Shown: positions 8,989 to 17,900 of the stretch, piece after piece | How positions within the stretch are numbered: the first letter of the stretch is position 1 | Layout of the letters: each line of letters begins with the position of its first letter | DNA from: Streptomyces violaceoruber | Lineage (GTDB): Bacteria; Actinomycetota; Actinomycetes; Streptomycetales; Streptomycetaceae | Length of the DNA stretch: 52,094 bases | Direction of reading: 5' to 3' | Assembly: GCA_000720805.1 (NCBI GenBank) | Contig: JODI01000064.1 | Span: 1-52,094, forward strand | Position numbers and translations under genes: made by a program | Notes under the pieces: model-generated | Database searches by the model: none | Told to the model about the DNA's origin: nothing | Seen by the model: only the letters and a program-made list of their open reading frames with translations

Positions 8989-9296
8989 TCAGTCGGCGGC
9001 GGCCTCGGCAGCGTGGAGTGCGTCCAGGAGCGCAGTCTGTTGCTCGGTCAGCTTCCCTTCGGTGCGGGCCTTCGCCTGCTTGCGCAGCCAAGTGCCGGGC
9101 GGGAAGGACGGGTCGTCGCCCAGGCCGTGCGGTTGACCGGGCCGGTGACGGTGCCGCCGGCGGCGAGGTAGCCGAGCATCCGGCGGTAGGAGCGGTTCCA
9201 GTCGGGGTCCAGGCACCACAGCGGGTCCATGGCGGTGAGCTCGGCGTCCAGACCGCGGTCGAGCTCGTCGGCCTTGCGCTGGCAGGTGCGTTGCAA
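8989..9296 (-). pseudogene. Fragment with helicase-associated domain, frameshifted
   Basis: The minus strand from 9296 reads ADELDRGLDAELTAMDPLW, DPDWNRSYRRMLGYL and VTGPVNRTAW. After a frame change near 9110-9130 it continues as GDDPSFPPGTWLRKQAKART and ends LLDALHAAEAAAD. This is the pattern of the repeated helicase-associated domain found in large actinobacterial helicase-like proteins. Only one such domain remains, and the rest of the gene is cut off at the direct repeat. Confidence 0.5.
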
Positions 9297-9400
9297 AGTC
9301 CCAGTGATCGTGTGAGTCCGCAGGTCGCGGCGGTGCGAGGAGTACGTGCCGGGCCGTCACGAACGCATCCAAGCTCCGGTTGAACGGGGTGACCTTCCCA
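9294..9400. repeat. 107-bp direct repeat, copy 2
   Basis: Second copy of the block at 6139-6245, about 3.16 kb downstream, with no indels. It abuts the helicase-like fragment on one side and the truncated ISAs1 transposase on the other, consistent with being the left terminus of that insertion sequence. Confidence 0.85.
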
Positions 9401-9426
9401 AGTCGCCTCGCACCACCGGAGCTTCG

Positions 9427-9912
<486 letters not shown>

Positions 9913-10376
9913 ACGTCCATGATCCTAAAATTCGGGTACCGGGCAGCCGGGTGAGATCGGCCAGAATCCCACACGGATCCATTTACCGAATCCCGGACGA
10001 ACAGGATTCGAACGGGCTGTCGCCGGTCCTGGTGTGGAGGACGGGGCCAAGCACGGCGAAGTGCCCGCGCGCAATCCCTGCCTGCCAGGTCGACCATGTA
10101 GTGCGCCCAGAACCGAATTCACCCGTGTCCGTCACCGCCGCTTTTCAGCAGGGTTTCATAAGGTCTTATTGCCCGCCGAGGGGGCTACTCCAAGCCGCGC
10201 CTGTTGCAGGCAGCCGGGCGTCGATGCGCACAGTGAGGTCTCTGCAGTAGTCCCACAGCGTCTTGTTCGTCGCCCAGCCCACAACTCCGCACCAACGCGA
10301 GCTGCTGCTCCGTCAGCGGTAATGCGCCGACATCATGTCCCAAGGAACTCTCCTTCGGCCGAGGCGAATGCAACAT
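9913..10376. other. No intact gene; possible decayed short ORF on the minus strand
   Basis: No intact gene is visible. Immediately after the P450 stop, on the minus strand, AAGGAGAG precedes ATGATGTCGGCGCAT. Fragments LPLTEQQLALVRS and, in another frame, TLWDYCRDLTVRIDARL follow. These look like pieces of one small protein broken by frame changes, but I do not recognise it. Confidence 0.25.
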
Positions 10377-11588
10377 TCAGGCGATTGCCTCAAAGGTGAT
10401 CGGAAGGGATGCAAGGAAGCGGAAGTTGATGCTTTCGAGCCACTCGGGCTGCGCCACCTCGCACTTCCAGTTGGTGGTCCGCCGCAGCAGCGCCCGCAGT
10501 GCGACGTCGATCTCGGTGAGAGCTAGTGAGGCGCCCAGGCAGTAGTGGATGCCGTGCCCGAACGACAGGTGATCAGCGGCCGGTCGGGAGACATCCAATA
10601 TGTCAGGGTCGGTGTAGCGGCGGGGGTCACGATTCCCTGAACCAAGAACCAGGGTCACCGACTGGCCGGCTCGGATCAGGTGCTCACCGAGGTCGATGTC
10701 GGCGAGCGCCTTCCGAGTGGTGAACTGGACCGAACTGTCGTATCTCATCAGTTCGTGCGTGGCGGGTGTAATCAGCTCAGGATCTCTGCGCAGCCGCTGA
10801 GTTTGCTCGTCGTTGTTCAACAGGGCGAGGGCCGCGTTCCCGATCAGATGCGTGGTAGTCGCCTGCCCCGCGTCGATGAGCAGCAGGAGGTTGGCGAAGA
10901 CTTCGTCCTCGGTGTAGTCGTCTGCCCGGAGTTGGGGACTGATCATCCGGCTGAAGAAGTCGTCTGCCGTGCTGTTTCGACGAGCGGTGGCAGTGCGGTC
11001 GAAGGACTCCCTCAGTGCCTCTATCCGCGCGTTCTGGGAGTCGGACTGGGTAAAGAACTCATGCAACAGCCCCTGCCAGCTCTCCAGGAGGTGGGTGGCG
11101 TCGTCGGATACGCCTGCCAGTTTCGCGATGACGCCACGGCTGAGCGGTTCCGAGAAGTCGTGAATGATGTCCATGCGCCCGCTCGGCAGGACCTTGTCGA
11201 GCAGTTCGTCGGCCAACTCCTGGACATGAAAGCGTAGTTCCCGGGCGAGGCGGGGAGAAAGGCTCGGCCTGATCAGTCGGCGTAGCCGGGTGTGACGCGG
11301 CGGATCATTGAACAGCATCATGTCTGACAGTGTGCGAGCCAGCAGTGCAACATCGCCACGGGCCTGTTCGGGGAAGCTCTCGTAGAAATCCGATATTCTG
11401 GCTACAGAAAGACGTCTGTCCTTCGAGAGATCGAGGATTTCCGGATGGCCGAACACCGCCCAGGTCTGCATCCATTCATCCCACTGCACCGGTGATTTTG
11501 TACGTACCTCGGCATAGAATGAGTATGGCTCCGCCGCATTTTCGGGATCGAGCAGGTGAGAAAGATTCGTCGTATGGGGAGTGCGCAT
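10377..11588 (-). CDS. Cytochrome P450 with atypical I-helix
   Basis: 403 residues from ATG 11588, chosen because GGAGGATC lies directly upstream; an in-frame start eight codons earlier has no site. A bacterial class I P450: ExxR motif in THELMRYDS, heme loop FGHGIHYCLG with the thiolate Cys near residue 350. The I-helix reads DAGQATTTHLIGN, so the acidic residue that normally precedes the Thr is Ala. Such P450s in peptide clusters often hydroxylate carrier-bound amino acids, but the substrate here is not shown. It lies 48 bases downstream of the broken mbtH gene on the same strand; its redox partners are not in the window. GC content is lower than in flanking genes. Confidence 0.9.
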   Translation of the reverse strand: MRTPHTTNLSHLLDPENAAEPYSFYAEVRTKSPVQWDEWMQTWAVFGHPEILDLSKDRRLSVARISDFYESFPEQARGDVALLARTLSDMMLFNDPPRHTRLRRLIRPSLSPRLARELRFHVQELADELLDKVLPSGRMDIIHDFSEPLSRGVIAKLAGVSDDATHLLESWQGLLHEFFTQSDSQNARIEALRESFDRTATARRNSTADDFFSRMISPQLRADDYTEDEVFANLLLLIDAGQATTTHLIGNAALALLNNDEQTQRLRRDPELITPATHELMRYDSSVQFTTRKALADIDLGEHLIRAGQSVTLVLGSGNRDPRRYTDPDILDVSRPAADHLSFGHGIHYCLGASLALTEIDVALRALLRRTTNWKCEVAQPEWLESINFRFLASLPITFEAIA

Positions 11589-11636
11589 GGAAGATCCTCC
11601 AGTCCACCGCATCGAAGAAGTCGAAACCCGAGGCTT

Positions 11637-12044
11637 CTAGCGGGGGGTACAGATCGATAGGAGTCGGCCTTCATTGTTGACTCTGCGTCGAATATTGCTG
11701 TAACGGAATTCCCCAGCATCGGCCTGACACCGACGGTCGAGCCAGACCACGAGGTACGGGACAGCGCCCGGGTCGCCGAACAGGGTCGTCCGGTTGACCA
11801 GGGAGGCAAGTTCCGGGTGGGGATCGGGTACCACAGACACGGTTGTCGTCGTCAGGTATCTACGCAGACTCAGCGGCCGCATATCCGTCCATATCTTCGC
11901 GATATGGTTGAGACAGTATTGCTTCTCCCCCGGGACTCCGATTCTGTTCCAGCCCGCCGGAACGGCCTGATCAAGCGGCCAGATGGAGTACTATTCTCCA
12001 CCGTTCACAACGATCAGATATTTTTGGTCTTCTTGCTCGTGCAC
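11637..12044 (-). pseudogene. MbtH-like protein interrupted by an amber codon, with a C-terminal extension
   Basis: Reading down from GTG 12044 (GGGAGGATCC upstream) gives HEQEDQKYLIVVNGGE, then TAG at 11991-11993, then YSIWPLDQAVPAGWN, YCLNHIAKIWTDMRPLSL. This is the MbtH signature (N-x-E-x-S-x-W-P...P-x-G-W...W-T-D-x-R-P) in the correct order and spacing. The TAG sits at the conserved Gln of NxEQxSxWP, so a single CAG-to-TAG change explains it. The frame then stays open 75 codons beyond the normal MbtH end (PELASLVNRTTLFGDPG..., YLVVWLDRR) to 11637. MbtH proteins are ~70-residue activators of NRPS adenylation domains. Unless the amber is suppressed, the gene is inactive; the intact mbtH at 27219 could substitute. 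Confidence 0.85.
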
Positions 12045-12319
12045 CGGATCCTCCCTTTACGGCCCCCCGGATTATGAATAGTCTACGGGAGTTGAGAACT
12101 GCACCCTTGATGGAATATCGAGCAGGCTAGCGATGTCCGCGAGCCGGCGTCAAGTGTCGCCGACAAAGCACGGTTGACAGTTATTGCGCTCTTCTGGACA
12201 CATATTGCGCGCCGCCTCGCCGGCCCTTCTTGCGGCATTGACGCTGGGGTGAACGGATGCCAGAGTGAATCCTCTCCGGTCTGAGCGGAGTTCAGTGACC
12301 GTCCGATGAGCGTGTACTG
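12045..12319. promoter_or_regulatory. Intergenic region between mbtH-P450 and the NRPS genes
   Basis: Relatively AT-rich region between the minus-strand mbtH/P450 pair and the plus-strand biosynthetic genes. No coding pattern is seen. It must hold the promoter of the mbtH-P450 transcript; I cannot point to -10/-35 boxes with confidence. Confidence 0.35.
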
Positions 12320-12553
12320 CTCATGTTCGCCCGCCACTCCTGTCCGTAGGAATGCAGTCCGATTTCGGGAGTTGATACCGGTAGTACCTGATCCGTTGGC
12401 ACCGCTAGCCGGGTTGTGGACTGAACTGCTTGGACACACCGACCTCCGTGACGACTCCGACTTCTTCGAGTTGTGGGGGGACACTGCTGATCACATTCCT
12501 TACCCACCAGCTCGACCAGCGTCTCGGACGTCCTTGGCCTGTTGGCACGCCAT
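12320..12553 (+). pseudogene. Decayed peptidyl carrier protein domain
   Basis: One frame gives PLAPLAGLWTELLGHTDLRDDSDFFELWG, the first half of a carrier domain. After a run of six G (12475-12480) a one-base shift gives LLITFLTHQLDQRLGRPWPVGTP and a stop. Together these match helices 1-3 of a PCP. The core motif reads WGDT or WGT instead of GG(H/D)S, so the phosphopantetheine Ser is missing in either frame. It was probably a free-standing or C-terminal carrier domain upstream of the A-PCP gene and is now non-functional. Confidence 0.55.
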
Positions 12554-12637
12554 GAACCGAGCAGCATCAGCCGAGAATTAGTGTGGGAATCCTGATGACC
12601 TTGCCAGAAACAGAACTTTGTGAGGTGTGAAAGCGGT

Positions 12638-14692
12638 ATGTCACGGTCACACGGAAACGAATCCGCCAGGCTGACAGGCCGCCAGACAGCCCGGCACTGC
12701 CCAACCGGTCTACCCGGTCTGATCAGGGATGTTTCAGATCGGACCCCGAACCGCACGGCCGCTCGCTGCGGTTCGGACAGCCTCAGCTACCGGCAGTTGG
12801 AAGTGTGGTCCGACGCTGTCGCGCGCACCCTGCGCGACAGCGCACCGAAGGGCCTGCCGGTGGTGGTCGCAGTGCCCCGCAGCACTGCCCTTCTCGCCGC
12901 CCTCCTGGGTGTCCTCAAGGCAGGACTGCCGTACCTTCCGGTCGACCCCGACGACCCGCCCGCTCGGCTGGCCGGCGTCCTGGAGACCGCGGGCAGCCAC
13001 GTAGCGCTGGTCAACGCCCGGACTCTGCCGGTCCTGGCCGGGCAAGGACTGCGCCCCGTCGAGGTCGAGGCCCTGCGCGGCGCGCCGGACGCCCCCGATG
13101 CCGAGCTGGACCCGCTGCCCGACGTACCCGCCGAGCAGCCCGCGTACGTGCTGTTCACCTCCGGCTCCACCGGCACGCCCAAGGGCGTCGTCCTGCCCAG
13201 CATGGCCCTGTGCAACCGACTGCTGTGGATGCGCGACGCCTACGACGTGGTGCCCGACGACAGGATCCTGCAGAAGACCCCCGTCACCTTCGACGTCTCC
13301 GGCTGGGAGCTGTGGCTTCCTCTGATCACCGGCGCGACATGCGTATTCCTCCCCCCGGAGGAGCATCGGGATCCCGCCCTGGTGGCCTGTGCCATCCAGG
13401 AGCACGGGATCACGCTGTGCCACTTCATCCCGTCAATGCTCCGGGAGTTCCTGCGTCGGCCCGAGGCCGGACGCTGCGGTTCGCTGCGGCACGTCTTCTG
13501 CAGCGGCGAGGCCCTTCCCGTCGCCGTGGCGCGCGACTTCGCCGCGCTGTTGCCGGCCCGGCTGCACAACCTCTACGGCCCCACCGAGGCCGCCATCGAA
13601 GTCACCCACTGGACCTGCCCGGAGCGGGCCGAGGACATCGACCGGATCCTGATCGGACAGCCTATCGACAACTGCGTCCTAGGCGTCTTCGACCCGGACG
13701 GCCGTCCCGTCCCCGACGGAGACGAGGGTGAGCTGTACATCGGCGGCATGCCCCTGGCGCTCGGCTACCTCAATCGCCGGGACCTGACCGACCGGGCCTT
13801 CGTCCCCGCCGACGCCGACGCGTCCGTGCGCACGTGGTATCGCACCGGCGATCGCGTGCGCCTGCTGGACGCGGGCCTGGAGTATCTGGGCCGCGTCGAC
13901 GACCAGGTGAAGATCCGCGGCCAGCGCATCGAACCGCAGGAGGTCGAGCACCACCTGGCCGGCCACCCCGAGGTCGCCGCCGGGGTCGTGATCGCGGCCC
14001 GGGTCGGCGAGGACACGGAGTTGGTGGCCTGGATCCAGCCCGCCGAAGGGAGCGCCCAGACCCTGACCCATGGTGGGGCAGTCCGACGACTGCGCGAGCA
14101 CCTGGCGGACCTGGTCCCGCCGGGATATGTGCCGACCCACTTCCTGGCTGCGACGGAGCTGCCCCTCACCAGCAGCGGCAAGCAGGACCGCAAACTGCTG
14201 CGGCAACGCGCCGAGCAGCGGTTGAACGCCCACCTGTCGGCACCGCGGGCCGGTGAGGCGGGCGAGGCACAAGCGCAGGACGTCCTGGGCGAGATCTGGT
14301 GCGAGGCACTTCCTCATCCAGAAACCTATCCGGACTCCCAGACAGAGGAGGTAGCCGCCGCCCCCACGGACGACACGACTGGACGGGTGTCCGCCGCGTG
14401 GGCCGAGGTACTGAAGCGGAAAAACGTTCCGATCGAGGTGAATTTCTTCGATCTGGGCGGCCACTCGTTCAAGCTCTTTGAGCTTCAGAACGCCCTTGAG
14501 CGACATACGGGAGTTCGGCTCTCGATTGTTGCTCTCTTCTCGCATACCACGGTGGCGGCGCAGGCAACGCTGATCCGTGACGGCGCGCCCTCTGACGATG
14601 GTTCGGCTGTGGTCGGGCGAGCGGCACCGGCCAGGCGCGCTGGCGCGGTGCGAGCACGGCGCCAGCGTTTAGAGGGAGGGGAACGGCGGTGA
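12638..14692 (+). CDS. NRPS adenylation-PCP protein, Ser-like specificity
   Basis: 684 residues from ATG 12638; GTG 12620 is an alternative. The A domain spans ~25-530: core A3 FTSGSTGTPKG near 172, A4 FDVSGWELW, A5 NLYGPTEAA, A7 YRTGDRVR, A8 GRVDDQVKIRGQRIE, A10 Lys in SSGKQDRK. The residues at the ten code positions read D-V-W-H-F-S-L-I-E-K, one residue away from a serine code. The PCP (~570-640) has FFDLGGHSFKL with the Ser near 610. There is no C domain, so it would act as a loading unit or in trans. Its stop overlaps the GTG of the truncated thioesterase (GTGA). Confidence 0.88.
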   Translation: MSRSHGNESARLTGRQTARHCPTGLPGLIRDVSDRTPNRTAARCGSDSLSYRQLEVWSDAVARTLRDSAPKGLPVVVAVPRSTALLAALLGVLKAGLPYLPVDPDDPPARLAGVLETAGSHVALVNARTLPVLAGQGLRPVEVEALRGAPDAPDAELDPLPDVPAEQPAYVLFTSGSTGTPKGVVLPSMALCNRLLWMRDAYDVVPDDRILQKTPVTFDVSGWELWLPLITGATCVFLPPEEHRDPALVACAIQEHGITLCHFIPSMLREFLRRPEAGRCGSLRHVFCSGEALPVAVARDFAALLPARLHNLYGPTEAAIEVTHWTCPERAEDIDRILIGQPIDNCVLGVFDPDGRPVPDGDEGELYIGGMPLALGYLNRRDLTDRAFVPADADASVRTWYRTGDRVRLLDAGLEYLGRVDDQVKIRGQRIEPQEVEHHLAGHPEVAAGVVIAARVGEDTELVAWIQPAEGSAQTLTHGGAVRRLREHLADLVPPGYVPTHFLAATELPLTSSGKQDRKLLRQRAEQRLNAHLSAPRAGEAGEAQAQDVLGEIWCEALPHPETYPDSQTEEVAAAPTDDTTGRVSAAWAEVLKRKNVPIEVNFFDLGGHSFKLFELQNALERHTGVRLSIVALFSHTTVAAQATLIRDGAPSDDGSAVVGRAAPARRAGAVRARRQRLEGGERR

Positions 14693-14913
14693 CGGTGGAG
14701 TTGACCTGGTTCCGGCGCGACCTCGTGCCTGGCAGTACCGTCCATCGGCTGGTCTGCCTCCCACATGCAGGCGGATCGGCCTCCGTGTTCAAGCCAGTGG
14801 CTGCCCCTCTCGACCAGACGGCCGAGCAGGAGGCGGCCCGGCGCGGCAGCGACCGCCGGGCCGCCTGCACAAGCTCCGTTCCAGGAAGGGCACGACGCGA
14901 TGACGACCGATGA
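14689..14913 (+). pseudogene. Truncated type II thioesterase
   Basis: A strong ribosome site (GGGAGGGG) and a GTG overlapping the previous stop start a frame reading VELTWFRRDLV, then HRLVCLPHAGGSASVFKPVAAPL. This is the canonical N terminus of type II thioesterases, including the oxyanion segment PHAGGSA. After about residue 40 the sequence becomes an unrelated Arg/Ala-rich tail and stops at residue 74, where the KS gene begins. The Ser nucleophile and the rest of the ~250-residue enzyme are gone. The join near 14800 looks like a recombination scar. Confidence 0.7.
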
Positions 14914-17900
14914 AGCCGCACAGCACGACCTTGAGCAAACGGTGGCCGTCGTGGGGATGAGCGGACGGTTCCCCGGCGCCCCCGACCTCGACGCCTACTG
15001 GGCCAACCTACGCGACGGCGTCTGCTCGCTGTCCACGTTCACCGAGAAGGAACTGCTCGCCGACGGGGCGGACCCGGCCGAGCTGCGCAATCCCGCGTTC
15101 GTCCCGGCGCAGGGGCATCTCGCTGACGCGGACCGCTTCGAGGCCGAGCTCTTCGGCTTCAACCGCACCGAGGCGGCCGCCCTGGACCCGCAGCACCGGG
15201 TGCTCCTGGAGACCGCATGGTCGGCGCTGGAGGACGCTGGGTACGCCCCGCTGAACGCACCGTCCCGCACCGGCGTCTACATGGGCGGCAGCTCGACGGA
15301 GCACGCGCTGGCCGCCGAGACGGACCCGGCGCTCGCCGCGTCGATCGGCGCGATCCAGATGCGTATCCTCACCGACCGCGAGTTCCTGGCGCCCTGGATC
15401 TCCTATCGGCTGGGCCTGGACGGGCCGAGCATGATGGTCCAGACGGCCTGCTCGACCTCGCTGACGGCGGTCCATCTTGCCGTCCAGGCCCTGCTGCTCG
15501 GCGAGTGCGACACCGCGCTCGCGGGTGGCGTCGCCATCGGCGCCCCGCGCAAGGAGGGCTACGTCTACTACCAGGGGGGGACCTCCTCCCCCGACGGCCG
15601 CTGCCGCCCCTTCGACGAGAAGGCGGCCGGCACGGTGCCGGGCAGCGGGGTGGGCGTGCTGGTGCTGCGGCGGCTGGAGGACGCGCTCGCCGACGGCGAC
15701 CCGGTGCGCGCGGTGATCCGGGGCTCGGCCGTCACCAACGACGGGGCCGGCAAGATCGGCTTCACCGCTCCGGGCGTGGACCAGCAGACGGCCGCGATCA
15801 CCGAGGCGTGGACGGCGGCGGGGCTGGAGCCGTCGGCCGCGCAGTACCTGGAGGCGCACGGGACCGGGACCGAGCTGGGTGACCGGATCGAACTGGCGGC
15901 GGCGAGCGCGGCGTTCACCGCCCGAGCAGGCCTCGACGGCGGCGTCGGCATCGCGCTCGGTTCGGTGAAGTCGAACATCGGGCACGCCGACGCGGCGGCC
16001 GGTGTGGCGGCGCTGATCAAGACGGTCCTGATGCTGGAGCACGCCACCCTGGCCCCAACCGTGAACGTCACGAGCCCGATGGCCGCCTTGCAGGACTCGC
16101 CGCTGCGGCTGGTGACCGAGACCCGTCCCTGGCCGCGCAGGCCGGACCTGCCCCGGCTGGCCGGCGTGACGTCGGTCGGCATGGGCGGCACCAACGTGCA
16201 CGTGGTGGTGCAGGAGGCACCACCGGCACGCGAGCCGCGCGCGAAGGCCGACGCCCGCCCGACGGTCCTGCCTCTGTCGGCCCGCACCGAGCATCAACTC
16301 GCTCTCGTGGCGTCGCGGTTGGCGGCACGTCTGCGCGAGGCCGACGCCCCCGCCCTCGCCGATGTCGCGCACACCCTGCGCACCGGCCGGGTCGGGATGC
16401 CCGTGCGTGCCTACGTGGTCGCCGCCGGCGTGCAGGAGGCGTCGGACAAGCTCACGGCGCTGGCCGAGGGCCACTCGGATCCGGTGCGGGACCACTCGGG
16501 GGAGGCATGGCTGCGCGGCGAGGAGGTGACCTGGCCGGCGCTCGACGGCGAGGTGCGCCGGGTACGGCTCCCGTCGTACCCGTTCGCGGGCGAGAGCTAC
16601 GGCGCCCTGACGCTGCACGGCCGGGCCGATGAGGCGCCGGCCGAGAGTGCGGCGCCCGCACTGGGGAGCGAACTGGAGGCCGGGGTCGCCGAGTTGGTGA
16701 TCGAGGCGCTGGACCTCGACGGGCCCGCCGGTCTGGAGAAGACGTACATCGAGGCGGGCGGCGACTCGCTGACGTCCGTGCATCTGGCCGGACGGCTCCG
16801 CGACGAGCTGGACATCGACGTACCGATCCAGCTGTTCCTGGAACCGGTCACGTTGAAGGAGATGACGATCCGCATCGTGGAGATCAAGGAAGGCGGCGAG
16901 GGCGCCGGGCGCCCTGCTCGACGAGGTACGGCCGTGCGGCGGCCCACCTTCGCCTCGGTGCACGGCGAGGGCGTGACCGAGGTCCACGCGAAGGACCTCA
17001 CCCTCGACAAGTTCCTCGACGCACACCTCCTCGCCGACGCCCCCGCGCTGCCCCGCGCCGAGCGGGAGCCGCGCACCGTGCTGCTGACCGGCGCGAACGG
17101 CTACCTCGGCCGCTTCCTCGCCCTGGAATGGCTGCGCACCCTGGCGCCGGCCGGCGGCCGGCTGATCGCCCTGGTGCGCGGCGAGGACGCCGCCGCGGCC
17201 CGGCAGCGGCTGGACGCGGCCTTCGACAGCGGCGATCCGGAGCTGGTGCGGACGTACGAGGAACTGGCCGCGGTCCATCTCGAGGTCGTGGCGGGTGACA
17301 TGGCGGAACCGCGGCTCGGCCTGGACGAGGCGGTCTGGGACCGGCTGGCCGACGAGGTCGACCTGATCGTCCACGCGGGTGCGCTGGTGAACCACCTTCT
17401 GCCGTACCCGCACCTCTTCGAGGCCAACGTCGTCGGCACCGCCGAAGTCGTCCGGCTGGCCCTCACCCGCCGGGCGAAGCCGATCACGTACATCTCCAGC
17501 GTCGGGGTCGCCGACTCCTGCCGGCCGGCCCTCGACGAGGACACCGACGTCCGCGTCGCCATACCGGCCCTGAACGGCGACGGTGGCTACGCCAACGGGT
17601 ACGCGACCAGTAAATGGGCCGGCGAAGTGCTGCTGCGGGAGGCGCACGACCTGTGCGGACTGCCGGTCACGACCTTCCGGTCCAGCATGATCCTCGCGCA
17701 CAGCCGGTACGGCGGACAGCTCAACGTCGCCGATGTGTTCAGCCGCCTCCTGTTCAGCGTGCTCGCCACCGGGGTCGCGCCGCGCAGCTTCTATCGTGCG
17801 GACGGCGAACGCGCCCACTACGACGGCCTGCCGGTCGACTTCACCGCCGCTGCCGTGTTGGCGCTGGGGGGCGTCGGCACCTCTGAAGCCCCGTCCGGAT

